Assembly (NCBI GenBank): GCA_943737045.1
Contig: CALSFV010000210.1
Location: forward strand, 372,001-436,000
Length of the DNA: 64,000 nt
Reading direction: 5' to 3'
Source: Parapristionchus giblindavisi
Lineage: Eukaryota > Nematoda > Chromadorea > Rhabditida > Diplogasteridae
The notes under the pieces are model-generated. The model did not search any database, was not told the origin of the DNA, and saw only the letters and a program-made list of their open reading frames with translations. Position 1 is the first letter of the stretch. Each line of letters begins with the position of its first letter. Positions 1-15,100 of this stretch are shown in pieces. A program made the translations under genes and the position numbers.

Positions 1-305
1 ACGAGGCTGAATACATTTAGGATTTTTTAAATCATAAGTTTAAAAATTTAAATTTAAAAAGTTCATTACAAAATTGAATTTTCAGCATTTCAAGAGTGAT
101 AACGAGCGAAGGGTAACGTAAAAAAACAAAATAACGAGAGCATAAAAGCGATCCAAAGCAACCATTATCGCATGAAAATAGTAATACATGAAACGCCGAG
201 TGGTTACTATCCAGTTCTTGATATCCATCTAATTTTACTAAATATTGGTTTATTTATAATATATTATTATTATTATTATTATATTATTGATTTATTGAAC
301 TCTAC

Positions 306-922
306 CTGATCTCCAAGAGATTCCTGAATCAGTGCGAGAAGCACTTCGTATGTCTGTCTCGTCTCCTGTGTGCGGGGCTTGTACATGCCGAGCAGTTCGG
401 TGTTCTCGCTGAGCAATTTGCCCGATCGTAGATCATCAGCTTCGCTCTTCTTCTTCCTACGAAATAAAAAATATGTAAAATCAAGAATAAATAAATTATT
501 CCCAACATTATCCATGGTAAAAATGAGAAATAAAGAAATGTTACAATATGTAAAAAGTGAAAAATTAAAATGTTTCGAGATAAAAATTAATCATACTTGA
601 CTTTCTTCTCCTTCTGCACAGGTGCTTTAGCTCGAGTGTACTTGTCACCCATACGCATCTTGCGCAGTTCTCTGTCAGACAGAGGAAGGACTTCTCCGGT
701 AGGATCATCGCGACCTCTTCTGTCTGTCAAGTTGTAGTCAACTTGCAATACGAGATTGGAATTCTGCAAAGTTCCATAAATTAATTGTGATATATACTCA
801 CACTGTGGTCATAAAAATAGCGAAAACATTTCATTTTAGTACTCCAATTTGTATAAGATAACATCGAATATACGAACTTGTCTGTACTCATATTGCTGAA
901 CACGCGCGATATCATCAGCCAT
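306..922 (-). CDS. snrp-200: U5 snRNP RNA helicase Brr2 / SNRNP200, N-terminal part (partial)
   Basis: Three minus-strand exons (922-878, 763-597, 456-306) join in phase to about 121 residues starting MADDIARVQQYEY. The product contains NSNLVLQVD, DDPTGEVLP, MGDK and ETRQTYEVLLALIQ, the order found at the N-terminus of Brr2/SNRNP200. Brr2 is the large nuclear DExH helicase that unwinds U4/U6 during spliceosome activation. Only the leader before the helicase cassettes is here; the rest lies beyond the left edge. Exon 3 ends GATCAG before gtagag. An AG acceptor (tttcag) lies about 65 bases upstream of the ATG and could take a spliced leader. The gene is divergent from sptl-1, with 842 bp between the starts. 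Family identity is confident from the motif order. Confidence 0.9.
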
Positions 923-1764
923 TTTGAAGTTTTTTAGTGTTCCGGAATCGGGTCAATCGAAGACGAGTTGACTATCCGGAGTGCACCTGAAACATAGATG
1001 AGACATATAGAACAAAACAAACAATAAAATATAAAAATGGTTCATTTAATTGCTGAAAACAGAACAGCTTCGACGATTTTCGAAACCTTCGCGTTTGAAA
1101 TTGACTGCGTATGCGCGACCGACATTAAGAGCGCGATACGTAGCCCACCACGAAATAATTTTGTCTTTTTCCCGGCTCTCATTTACGGTCTTCAAGTATT
1201 ACCATTTTTTTATTAACGACTATTTTTTTCCTTTGATATCTTTTAATTTATTTGCATAATTCTACCCACATCTAAATATCATCATCAGACTCTCCACGTG
1301 TCTCACTATGTTAATCTCGCATGATTTTACCCCTCTCTTTGTTCTTATTTATACATCTAGAGAGAAATCTAGTTTCCTGACCTGTTGCTATGCACTGACT
1401 CACACATTATTCATCCATCATATTGCGAGATACTACTCGCATGTAGTCATCTGTGTCTGCTCTATTGGTGTTTGCACGCGGACTTACCATCGTCTCTCGT
1501 TCGACCTCTCCCTTGTATCTTTCACTGAAAGTCTCACACCACTGTCGTTCTCGTACATAGCAGCTCTACCCTCTTCGTTCTTGCACCTTTCTCTCTCGAT
1601 ATACTTCGACCTTATCGTTATCAAATGGCGTTATCATCGGAATCGCGTGTACTCGCAACTCACTCTGACCATTCATCGCGCCACTTTGTCCTCCACTCTC
1701 TCGTTTTCACCCTAATCCAATCTCTATTGTTTGTTTCACTCAGGTTCGCTTTCGGTAGAAGACC
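923..1764. promoter_or_regulatory. divergent intergenic region snrp-200 / sptl-1
   Basis: No gene is seen. The region must hold the promoters of both flanking genes. Positions 1180-1740 are pyrimidine-rich on the plus strand (many tctc and cttt runs) and end in a good AG acceptor (cactcag at 1737-1743), a plausible spliced-leader site 22 bases before the sptl-1 ATG. An open frame at 1308-1715 is a product of this pyrimidine bias. Confidence 0.5.
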
Positions 1765-4700
1765 ATGTCGTCTACCGTTATGATGTTCTTCGAGGTATGT
1801 TGTTTCAATAGGATTTAGTTGGGTCACCCGTATAGACCGCTCACAGGATGGAGATCATGTCAGAATGATCTCCCCTAATTATAATGCATTATCGTTGCAT
1901 CGTCATTCCTCATGACCCATTCCCCTATATAAACCAAAATGAGAGAGTTTGCTTGCTGTACTTTTATAGCAATATGTACTGGCTTAAAGGATGATATTCG
2001 TGAAGGAAGAGTATAGAGTACTAATAAACACTGAGATTTATCAGGTGTTACTCTATCTGTTTTTGCTCTAAATCTCGAAATGCTCGTTCCTATTCAACGA
2101 GCAAATATGAACCATTGTATCGCTCTTGATTTTTCAAAGTCTTCCAGGGTTTAAAAAAATGTTTAATGAATATGTTAAATTGATGATTATTTGCAGCAAA
2201 AGACATTCCACATCCTACTGGAGACTGTGTTGTTGTGCTTAGTGGGATGGTTGTACATTCAACGCAGAAAGGCACAGGCTAAATTGGCCAAGGAACCAAG
2301 ACTCACCGAGGAGGTAGTGCTTAATCTATAACCTTAAATGCACAACGCAAACATAAACTTGTGCATCCTTTAATTTTACTAATTTAATGGTATTCATATA
2401 ATTTAATGGTATTAATGATATTTAGGCTATTCAGAAGTAGCGAAAAGAAAAGAGATTAAATGAGGAGGTTATGTGAAACAAGGATTGTTTTCTCTGTTTT
2501 AAAAAAAATGTTTCTTTTTGTGAATGGTGAACAGCGCAGAAGAAAACGTTCAAGTTTACTAGGGAATGGTTTTTGTGATTCTTGAAATTACGGTTAGTGA
2601 CCTACATAGCCATAATCAGCATGGTCGACTTACAAGGGAATAGCCGGAGCGCACATATCTCCATCTTCACGAAACTTTGAGGGTATACTAATTCGACCAC
2701 GCTGATTTCAAATCCGTTTTAAAAACCTGCACATTGTTTTTTGAAGCGAGATAGCATTTTCACTGGTTACATATCAGCGTTTTGTAAGTAAGAATCAACT
2801 TTCAAAAGTTGTGATTTATCGATTTTTTGAACGAAACCCGTCGCATATCTGCCGCACGAAAGACAGCCAAAAAGTTTCATTTTTGTGTTCTTTCACTTTT
2901 TGAACATGAATTCGATTCCCCCGACAGCATTTTATGTCTGCATGGTAGTTCCTGCAAAAAATTGCTGTTTCAATGGAAATCAAGTCCAAATATTCTTTTT
3001 TTGGCTGTCTTTCGTGCGGCGTATATGCGACGGTGTTTTTTCCAAAAAATCGATAAATCGCAACTTTTGGAAGTTGATTCTTACTAAGTCGACCATGCTG
3101 ATTATCGCTATGTAGGTCACTAACCGTAATTTCAACCATCACAAAAACCATTCCCTAGTTAGCTAACATACTTGCCAAGTTTTAATTAAAGATAAAATAT
3201 GTAATTAGTAAATGAAGTATGGCTCATGATCAACCTATATCTTCCACATCAAAGATAATTTTATAATTTGTTTTTGAGTAATGTTTGAATATTGTTTGGA
3301 AAAAAACGAAGTTGACAAAATCTCACCGTTGAACTAGAGTGTACTTTTTTTCTGTCGTTCGTTTTCTCCGACTCTCCTTATCTCTCGCCTAGTTCATTTC
3401 GATTCGCAAATGCTCTATGATCATTAAAACAATTACTTCACAATTCACTAATCAATGATAAGGTGACAATTCCGTTTATGAAATGCATTCATTTCGATTG
3501 TCTGAAATGCATTCTTGAATTATTCATGATCGTATATAAAAACAGATAAAGGTACAACCCCGTTATTCAAGGCACACGAATGTGATCACTGCTATCCCAC
3601 TGATAATTCAAGGCCAATTTACATAGCAGCTAAAACTTTTTTTAAAGAATTTTTTGCGTTCAAAGGTGACCCGTCAAATGCGTATGGGTACCTAGATTTT
3701 GGGTAAAAAACGCATGTGGGTAACCCGAAATCGTGAAAATTTTAAGAAAATCGTCAATTTATGGTCCACCTTTGCGGGTGGGTAACCGTGAAAGGCCAAT
3801 TTTTTCGGGTGGATCTATCCCATGGGATAACCGTAGACCATGTCTGATAATCATACCTTCAAAAATCAATAATCATACAAAAAATCAATAATCATACAAA
3901 AAATCAATAATCATAAAAAATCAATAATCGTACAAAAAATCAATAATCATACAAAAAATCAATAATCATACAGGAAGAGGACGCACTGATTGCCGAATGG
4001 CAGCCCGAACCACTCGTGCCAGAGACGAACGAGGAGGAGTACGCCTACGCACTCAATCCCAAGATTGCCGAAGGGTAGGATTATCGATTGATTTATCGAA
4101 ATTATTGATTGATTTGCATAAATTATGACTATTGATTGATTTACCTAACTTTATTCATTTTGTTTGATCTGTCCTTTGTAAGGCATTAGTAGGATTGGGG
4201 AGATTACTATTTGATTCTACTTTGAGAGCGAAGTTAATCTGACGAATCGATTGATTTGTGTTCACCCCTATTATAATAGAACGCAAATAATAATAATATG
4301 AAGATGAATAATAATAAAAACTAAAAATAATGTCTGTTTCACAACCACTATAAATATATCTTTGTCAATCACTTGAATACAGTAATCCATAGGTTACGGT
4401 AATCTTTTGTGCCTTTCAGAAAGATGACCAAGGATATCGTTGTCGATGGAAAGACCTGTCTGAATCTCGCCTCCACGAACTTTCTGGGCTTCATCGGAAA
4501 CGAGCGTATCGAAAAGATTGCCAAGGAGACTATATACAAGGTTGATCTTTGATCTTTGCTCCCTTGATTCGTTGTTATTTTTGTGAAAAACGGTCCATTT
4601 CCTATTTTGTTGTTTCCAGTACGGTGTCGGTTCGTGTGGTCCTCGCGGGTTCTACGGTACGGTAGACGTGCATCTCGATCTGGAGAAGGTACTGTATGCG

Positions 4701-7700
4701 ATGGCTTGTTTCTTTCCCATCATACATTTTCGGAGCCCTTACCGAATTATTTTTATATAGTGGGTCGATTAGGAAAAATCATTATTTTTGCTTTAATTGT
4801 AATTTTTCACATAAAAAAAGATGAGCTTTATATCGTGGGTCGACCCTGAAAATGAGTCGAATATAGTGGGTCAATCCTCATAATGTGAGGGTATGAAAAT
4901 GTATGCTTTCCAATCATGTATTTTCGAGAATCCACATTGTACCAATTACGCACGGGTAAGTTTATACATTCGTCCGATTATAACGAACGGGTCGCTTTAT
5001 CATATATTGTGAAAATTGCAAAAAAAGCGATAAAATAATCAATTTTACGTGCCAGTTTATAACAATTACGGGTCAGCTTTTAATCCTGAAAGTATGAGTT
5101 GAACAAAAATGTATGTTTACAATCATACGTCGAATAGTATATTACAAAGTACCGCATTTTGAAATCCGATAATCTAGCTATTCGACCCATGTTTACAATA
5201 AAATTTCACTAAAAAGTTCAGAAGTTATCTAAAATGTTTAAATATATCTTGAAATAAAGTTAAAACAAAAAAAAACCATATCGTTTAGTTTGTTCAACTT
5301 ATTATGATTAGCTTATAGAGTGGAGAAATATTGAAATATTGAAAATAGATAAAATTAAAAAAATAAATATTGAAATAAAAATGTAAAGTCCTTCCATAAT
5401 ATCAAACTCCTCCCTGCAGGACCTGGCATCGTTCATGCAGTGTGAGGAGGCGGCACTCTACTCGTACGGTTTCGCCACCATCGCTTCGGCCATTCCAGCC
5501 TACGCGAAGAGAGGCGATATTGTGTTCGCTGATAAGGGTTCGTTTTGTACTTTTTTTTCGATTTTTGAAATATAGTGGTTCAATCTATTTTTCGCACATA
5601 AAAATGAACCGTATGTATATAATAGTTTGTTGATCCTTGGATTATGAGGGCGTGAAACGTATGGTTCGTTTAGGGTATTCTCAATATCAATGATAATTTA
5701 TAGATAAATAAATAAATAAATTATCAATAAATAAATAAATAAATAATTCTGGAAGTGTACACACAGTGGGGGTCAGTGACTATTATCTTAAAACGCACCA
5801 TCTGCCCTTTTTGGTTACATTTCGTGAAATCTGCCAATTGATGGCCTCATAGGGCCTTATACTAATATGTTAATTTTCAAATAATAAGCTCTTTTTTAAA
5901 TGGTAATAGTCTAGCAATGATTTATGAGTAAACCAGCTGATTCCTTGTTTTCGATCATTAACATATGCTGTATTCAGTTTGACTTGTTGGTACAACTTAT
6001 CAATTTTCTTATTTAAAAAAAAATACACATTTATTTTGAAAATAAAGTAATTTTTTGTGCTCTAAATTGTATACTTTATTTATTTATGTGTTTATTTTTA
6101 AAAATTGCAGGCTGCAACTTCGCCATCCAGAAGGGATTGCACGCATCGCGCTCCACCGTGCACTGGTTCAATCATAATGATATGGCTGATCTCGGACGAT
6201 TGTTGGAAGAGCAGGAGCAGAGGGATAAGAAGGTACGGAGAAGGAGTTGGGAGCATACATGGGCGGGGTACCTGGAGCTCGATTATACAGGGGGCATCCG
6301 AGCAAAAAATGGTTGATTTTACAGGGGGCCTTCACCTTTTTCCTCAAAATTTCACCTAAACGTCATCTTTTGCAGGGGGCATTCCACAAATTTTCGAAAA
6401 GATCTAATTTTACAAGGGGCACCCCCATGTCGGCGCCCATGTATGGTTGGGAGGGAGCGAAAATGATTTTGTGAGAACTAGATACGGTAGCTTTATACGG
6501 CATTAAAAAACATTGTCGCTAGCAACAAGACCATACATGGGCGCCGACATGGGGGTGTCCCCCCCTGTAAAATCATGGCTTTCCAACTATTAAAAAAATG
6601 ATGTTTACGTGAATTTTTTTGAAAAAAAACTGAAGGCCGCCTGTAAAATTAACCTCACTCAAAAATGAAAACATTACGCCAAAATTCACTCAAAAATTAA
6701 ATTTTCACTCGCAACGCACCCGATTTTAACTCCCAGCGGCAATGGTTGCCCGTGCATGTGTTGCATCATCACCATAGGTCGAAAAGTATGTTGCAAAGTA
6801 CCAAGCCTGACCGGATTTTGAGCCAAAATTTCTCAAAAATCGAAAAACCTGATCATACATTTTCGAGCACCCACATTGTTAGTGAGCACTTAATGTCGAT
6901 GCGGTCAGTTTTGAAACTCGAGACCCATCTAGGAATATGCGGGAGATCGAGATTAGTAAGAATCACCTAAGATCGGGTCAGTTTCGAGTACTTGAGATGT
7001 AGATCGGGTCAGTTTTGTTCTAATTTCGGGTCAGTTTATAATTCGCAAAAACAACTGATTGTGAGTGGGGCGAAAATGTATGAACCTGACCGGATTTTGC
7101 AAACCGATAACCCAGCTATTCGACATATGATCATCACATTGCAGAATCCGAAGAAGGCAGCGAAGTTGCGTCGATTCCTCGTTGTCGAAGGACTCTATGC
7201 CAACTCTGGCACGATCTGTCCCCTGCCCCAGTTGATTGAGTACAAGTGGAAATACAAGGTACTTAATTCTTACCTAATACTTAATATTATTATAATAGTA
7301 ATATTTATGCGTTTTCGAGAAAGCACGGTACAGCGAATAAAATGAGTGAATGAGGCTTGAAGATAGAGATGGTAGTTGATTAACAAATAACTGCCTTACT
7401 TAGTGCTTTCTTTGCAGTTTGTACTAGTTTAATTTTTGGTTTTTTAACAATTTCTTTCATCAAATGAACATGCGATATATCTATTGCTTGTGTCGGTTTC
7501 TATTAAAGTTCGCCCAGGGAAGGGCATTTATAGCCCGGTAAATCACTAGGCGATTTGCTGTTTCACCCTTAACACTTGTTTCTGCAATTACATGCAAAGA
7601 GTGATTCGTACTCATTTTAAATTTGTACAATGTAACACTTATTAGGTGCGCATCTTCATCGATGAGTCGTACTCGTTTGGCGTTCTCGGCAAGACCGGAC

Positions 7701-9128
7701 GAGGTACGGTAGTTTTATGTGTCATATTATCGATTGAATCTCCATCAATTACATTTATCTACACTTTGAAAAGGCAAAACAACACACACACACATCTGCA
7801 TGTTGCTAACACAACGAGTACTCGTAATGCGGACTTAAAGGGGATTGGGGGTGACGCTTAAAAATTGTCTTGTATTTATAGATATACTTATTGTTAGTGT
7901 TTTTTAGCAAACAATTAAGATAAGTAAAATTCACTAAAATTCGCTTCAGCATTATTGTACTACTGAATGACCACCCATACATAATGTTATCACAATAACA
8001 CGACTTCCGACTGCTGTTTCTCATGTGACTAGAGTTATATTATGTATTTAGAAGAAAAAAAGATATATGCTATACGCGCGGTTCCCGAAAAAGAATATAT
8101 ATAGCTAGAACAATATGGTCAAGAATTCGAACGGGGTACAGTCGGGCTCTAGTGTGACCAGACACACAGAGAAAATAGATGTAATCTACAGCACATAAGA
8201 CCTGTGAGGTGTTTTTTAACACCTTTTGAGCCATTTTAACACCTAAAAAGTGTTAAATATAACACTTCACAGGTCTTATGTGCTGTGGGTTACACTTTTT
8301 TTTCTGTGGAGCGTGCATAATTAATTGAAGAGTCGCGCGACTACGGTGGCTAGTAGGGTAAGGATGAGCGCGGGGGTTTCGGCGCTAGAGGTCGTAGACT
8401 TGAGCGCATCTGCCGTTCTGTTGCTGATTGTAGCGGACGGCACGGACATTGGCGCTGCCGGATTCTGATCACCGTCGTTGTCGTTCAAGCGATCGCCGTA
8501 CGAGATCAGCAAATCGAGCACCACACCGTTGGTCCATCCGAAGCCGGCCTGTAGTAATTATCGATTATCACACATAAAGCATGTTACAAAATACCAAGCC
8601 TGACCGGATTTTGAGCCAAATTTTCACAATACTCGAAAAACCTAACCGGATTTTGAGCCAAAATTTCACAAAAACCGAAAAACCTGACTGGATTTTGAAA
8701 ACCGATAACCTAGCTATGCGACCCATGTTATCACACTACCATCTGTATACAGTATCACCTGATGGATCGATACCATCATCAACCGTGGATACAGTAATTC
8801 CGTTTGGTTCACCTCACCTGAACTTCGTATTCTCCACCGCCACCAGTGCGAGGCTCGTTCGTAGCTACGTTGTACTTCTCCCACATGGCCTTGTCGACCT
8901 GAATTATCGATTGATTTGATGGTTATCGATCGATTGATATGAAATACACTTACCTTCCACACATGGTAGTTGGCACGAACCCATTTGGAAGCGAGCTGGA
9001 ATGCCTTCTGTTGTAGTCTGAAACAAAGCAATAAACTAGTGAGATTCATGTTTCGGCGGGTCATCAATACGCGGAATGTTACATTCTGATTGCTTGATAA
9101 TTCTTGGCTTAAATATTTATAATAGAAT

Positions 9129-9176
<48 letters not shown>

Positions 9177-12100
9177 TATTATTATTATCATTATTATTAT
9201 TATTGTTATTATTATACTGATTTCTACCTCGGACTGTTGGTCTTTCGCAGGCCCTCAATGATCATGTGATTGAGCGGACTCCATCCGTTGGGGAAATCCC
9301 ACTGCTCCTGTGTGCCCTTGGCCATGCTGGAATCAATCAATCAATATATATATTGATTTTTATATAATATTGAACCTCCACTGGTAGTGGCACAATGGTG
9401 GTCACTACCAGTGGAGGAAGTGAAGAACGGCCCTCCCTTCATCTAGTATAATACTTGATATGAGTAAATTGATTGATTGATAATATTAAACGAGAATAAA
9501 TATCGTACGTAGTTGGCACACCGCCGGCAAAGTCGAACACGCCCATATCCGCCATGTGGTCGTACAGGTCGTCGGCCTCCGTCAACGATAGCTGCTCGTA
9601 GCATCCGGCGAACAGCGGTACCGCCATCGAGGAGTAGAAATCGGTGTTGTGGGTGCGATTGCGGAGATTATAGTCGAACCTGAATATCTCTGTATATATC
9701 GCGCTAATCTTGGCTTGAGTCATTGCTAGTAACCAATTGAAGTGTATCGCTCACCATCCCTTCTGGCTTTCCACATAGAAGACGTCCTTGAAGGCATCAC
9801 GGAACTTTATGTAGTCGTCGTGCCACGAAATTTCCTTGTTCTCGTTGCCTGATAATATGAAAATAATAAAAATATGCCTTGCGGATAAAATTGATTAAAC
9901 CAAATGAGTTGTTTACCAAGTTGTGCGTGGAAGAATGACATCAGGTTCATGTTGTAGCAGATCATGGCGTTCAGATCGACCGGCACGATGTTCGTCGTGT
10001 CAATGGACAATATCGTCTTCTTGTCAGCGAACCTCCAATTATTGATTGATTGATTATCGATCTATATCCCTTCTTCCTAAATGTATATCATACCATCGAG
10101 TGCTGAAGTCCCACCCGGACTCGGCGGCACTGCCGAGGTCGCGATAGAACTGCTGCTGGCGTCCGATCGATGGGAAGATCTTGGCGCCCGTTGTGTCCTC
10201 GCGGTATGACTCGGGCCTGTAGAGATCAGTGTTTGCGGCATTGTTTGCGTATTTCGTATTTAAATATTTTACCTCGGCACGTTGGCAGCTGTTCTGTACT
10301 GGAACATGGTATGATTCGCTCCGTTTGCTTCGACGATTATCGATCGTTCGTTCTGCCAGAAGTTGAATTCGCGTTCGACCAGGGGAAGCATCTCGTGCAA
10401 GAAGGTCTTGTTGCGCGTCGCCTATGAAGTAATGCTAGATATATTATTTGATAAGAATACTAATATTCTTTTATTGAGCGTGTTCAGCATCATACGTGGG
10501 CACCACTGCCGCTAGCGGCAATACACCCCCGATTTTGGCACCCGACCCCCCGATTTTCCAAAAAAATCACTCAAAATGATGTATAAATGCTCCATTTTTT
10601 GCTTCCGACCCCCCGATTTTCATTTCCAGCCGCAATGCCCGCCCACGTATGTTCAGCATGTCTACCTCATAGTAATCGTAGACCATGGCGGCGAAGAATG
10701 GCGGTTGCGATCGCTTGAGGTAGTAGATGCGACCACCGTTGGGAATGAAACCGTATCGATCAATGATTGAGGCGAGATTTTCGATCATTCCGCGCGTTGT
10801 CTCGTACATGCCAGATGCAAGTAGTCCCTGAATCAGGACATATTGATTGATTTGCCTCTGGGGCAGAGACTATGTTGTACCTTGAGAATCCAATACGTGT
10901 CCCAGTAGTAGAACTCGCGGAAGCGACCGCCTGGTGCGATGAAGTTATTGGGCACGTGAATGAGCGAGAACCGCTCGGGCTCATCTCGGACCTGAAATTT
11001 ACATCGTAATCCACACATGCCAAACGTTTTTTTTAATTCAAGAACTAGTATTGTTTATGAGAAATTTCTCACACTCGGAATGATCTAGTTTATCAGGCTT
11101 TTCAAAGCCTTGTGGTACCTGAGTCTTGATGTGTCGACAGAGCTGTTTCCATATATCGTTGAGTGCGATGGCGAATTCGTGCATTCCGTTATCAGTAATT
11201 GCAGCGAAGGCGGGCGGGGACTGGTTCCAATCGATCACTTCGCATCTTGAAATAATGTTAAATTATTGTATTTGAATTCACGCAAAGTAGCCTATAGTCT
11301 GTTGGTAGACTAACATTTCTATCAGTAAGATTTGTATCATGACAAGTCTACTGCACTTTGACCGTCGCATTAGAACTACGTATATGTTTTATTGATCTTG
11401 GATTCTTCTCATTTCTCTAAAACTATTATACATGTTAGCGATCGGTCTTTTCATTTGCTGTACTGCCAATAGCGAGGGCTGCTTAATGAAAGTGTTGTTT
11501 GTTTGACGCACGCTATCGATTTCATTTTTTTCGTTCTGTTGTGCATTTTAATAGTATCTGTCATTGATATGACCAAGGTCGATTATGTGAAAACTAATGG
11601 TGGTTCGCTCTGATGGAACTTTGCTCGCTGTCTATTTATGGTGACATTGTAAATAGGGCAATCTTAAAAGATCAAAGAGATCATAACTGCCAATCGCAGA
11701 CTATACTGTTGTAACTCTTTTTTTGCCAAAAGTGTACTAGAAATATGTCGCTCACTTAAAGTTTAGTTTACAAAAACTATAAGTGATGAATTACAGTATA
11801 TACACTACTTTAAGTAGAACGTTTCACTTGTAGTTTACTTAAAATAAACTTCAAGTGGTGAAGTGGTGGTGGTTCACTTTAAGTTTTGAAAAACGCAGAG
11901 TAGGTTCTATTGTTGTCGTCATCTCTTTCATTCGCGCTATCAAGAGGATATCACTTCCTCGTGGCTTGTTCGGGGTTTGTTTGCGCCAGCAAACAATGCG
12001 CCCTTGTGCAGAAACTTCGCGCCAACAAGCACACTATTCTGTCTACCATACTATGACTACAAACTAATACTACGTATTGTTCACTTGCACTATCAAAAGT

Positions 12101-15100
12101 ACTATGATAACGCTACCATCCATAATATTCCCCGCTTTACGACCGTATCTTTGTCCCACTCAAAGCGGATTAATTCGCATGTGATATATCTAGCTGGAAT
12201 GAATGAACATCATCAGGGATATATCTGTACGAAAAAGGGGTAATAAAACGTGGGAGTAGCGCTGAGCAGGCTTATGAGATTGCGGAAAATGCGGGGATTA
12301 TGATTCATTCAAAAGTGCGGCTGTAGTCGTCAGTCTTGCCTGTCTTATTGTTAGGCAATTCGCTAGTTATCAAATATTAGTATCAGTTTGCAGTCTCGTT
12401 GTGACTAATGAACGGGAAACATACTCATCCAATTCATGGCCCTCTTGTTCAAAGTGTTGCTCGACAAACGCCCGAAGTTGCGTTGGATCGATTTCCGGAT
12501 TAGGCATTGGGAATTTGAGCTCGAAGTCTGCGATTATGGCGTCCTCAGTGCGATTTGTCTGTAAGAATATCAAAATCAGTCAATAATGGTTGATAATTTT
12601 CCATAGTATATTCCAGATATTATGAATGAATATTATGAACCACTTATCATCAAGAAAAAGTACGCATTTGAACACACCTTCATGGGTCGATCGACGAATG
12701 TCTTGGAGTCCTTGAATAGGTGGTGAATATTTACAGCATCGAGCAGGCGACCCGAGCAGTATATTCGCGAGCGGCCAGGGGCGTTTGTCTCGTCGCAAAC
12801 CTGAAGTAGGTATAGTAATTGATGCTGGATTCTGTTGAGTGGAAGTGGAAATGTACCTCAATATTGGGCTGCTCTTCTTGTTGTTCGAATGGACTATGCG
12901 CGACGGACGTAGGTTCTTTATGCGAATCTTCAGGTACAGCTGCCTTGCTTGCCGTTGTCCCAGTCGTAGAGTCTTGTTGAGCTTTACTGTCAGCTGCTGA
13001 CTCTTCTTTTGCTGGTTCTTGGGCATCTTTGGAGTCGGATGATGCGGGCAAGGGCGCGACGGTTGGTTCGGGAAGGATGATTGCGGCCAGAGTGGCTTCG
13101 ATATGGTCGTCGAGTTTTGACACCGGTTCCTGAATCTGATATATGAGGTATACAATGAATGTGTATTCTTTGTTGTCCCTACCTTTTCATGGGTTTCCAC
13201 AACCGTGGGTTTTGGGCCATCTGAGGGCTCTATTAAGTCTTTGTCCTCGAATGGTCCGGGATCCGGGATGTCGAGAAGAGGCAGATCGGCGGGCTCCGGC
13301 ACACTTTCGTCTCGCCGATGGCGAACAGGATTGGCCCATGCTACCGCGACCAGAAGGGCCGCCACTACTACGGTGCGCATGGATTACTGTAGAAGGTGTG
13401 GGCGTATGTGATATGTCGGAGCCGACCCGTTAGAAGACGTGATGCGCACTGAAAGAAATACAGAATCGGCTTAAGAACAGTGTTGAATCGGTGTAGTTTC
13501 GGTATAGGAGGTTGAGTAATCGAATAGCATATTGTGAGGGAGGAGGGTGAGAGTGATGAGCGATGTTTAGAGTGAGGAATGGTTGGATGGATTACGAGAT
13601 GTTGAGAGATACAGGGATGGAGAGAGAAGGAGATCAGAGAACTAACATGGTTATTATAACTGGATCCCGTTCTCACTCGCAATCTCTCTGCCTCTCTCTC
13701 TCGCACACTGGGCGCGGATTTCGCTCCCTGGTTCACTGTTTCATGGTAATCGGTGATGACTCGGTGGCCAATTAGAATTGTCTCTGACAGTATGCCTACT
13801 GTCTGTTCACTCTCGCTGATCTTTGGAACATTGACGACTATGTAAGCCAAGAATTGGGCGGAGCCAATCGCTCCTTTCTCAGAGTAGACGAAGTAGAGGA
13901 AAAAAAGAGAGAGAGAGTTTGTTTGAGCAATGGAACAATATGCGCGTAGAAATTATAACAAGAAAAAAGTGCGAGTGGCGGTGCCATATATTGATTTGGA
14001 GCGGAGAATTACAAGGGGCGAGATTTTGTAGGTGTGATAGCCTTTTGTCATTTATTGTGCTATTGCAGAGTGACTCCTGGTGCTAATAGGATTGGGCAGT
14101 GAAAAGGCGAGAGAAAGGAAATGAAAGTTGGACCATAATACCACACGGTTTTGAATTGTTAGTATCACAAAAATATGATATAAATGGGAGAAATCATAGG
14201 TCGAATAGATTAGGTTATCGGTTTTCAAAATGCGGTCAGGTTTTTCGATTTTGTTAAATTTTGGCACAACATCCGGTCAGTCTTGGTACTTTGTAACATA
14301 CTTTTCGACCTATGAGAGAAATAGCAAAGATCATTAGGAAACAGTGAGATGAAGGTGTGAGACTATCTCTAAAGAGTGATACGTAGTGTTACGAGGAACT
14401 GATGATATCGATGTGTGTTTGTTCATTGGCGAGATAATAAGCGGAAACACTCGACGGATAATTGTGGTTCGAATGGACAGAAACAGAGTTCATGAGAGGA
14501 ATGTATAACAAAATTAGTCTGGACTGAGCGGTTAAAATGCTACATTTGGCTTTGGTTTTTTTCTTTTATACGTAACTATAATGTAAGGGGAGGAGTCTAG
14601 AGGCAGGAGTAAGTGACCATGTACTTTGGTAAAGAAGATTTGAGTGAGGTCAGGCTGGGGTGGAACCGAAAAAACTGCGAAGAATTGGTGCAATTCTATC
14701 GGAGTAGTGATGGGACGAGCCTAGTGATACGTTTGTTGTTAGATCAAAGATAAAGCTGTAAGTGAATATGGAGTATGCGTAACAAACAAGCTACGCACAA
14801 AGGATTATGCTTGTCGGTACGCGTGCTCGGTACAATGACATGAACGAAGACCATACATTATCACGTGGTATATGAAAAAGTATTTGGGAAATATATGCCT
14901 TATCGAATAGACAGGGAACTTGACTATACTACACAGAGAAAAACATGGTTCTATCACTAAGTTCGTACAACAACAGTTGATTGGTTATAAAAATGCATTG
15001 TTATGCAACGAAAGCATGATTTGGTTTCATACAGTTTCAAACTCTCGGATCGACCAGGATCCGAGGATATATGGCTCATTTTTTTGCGAAAATTTAAATT

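Noticed and set aside
1308..1715. 135-codon open frame before sptl-1
   Set aside because: Pyrimidine-rich composition, Leu/Ser/Phe-heavy translation, no conserved motif, and it ends at the promoter/trans-splice region.
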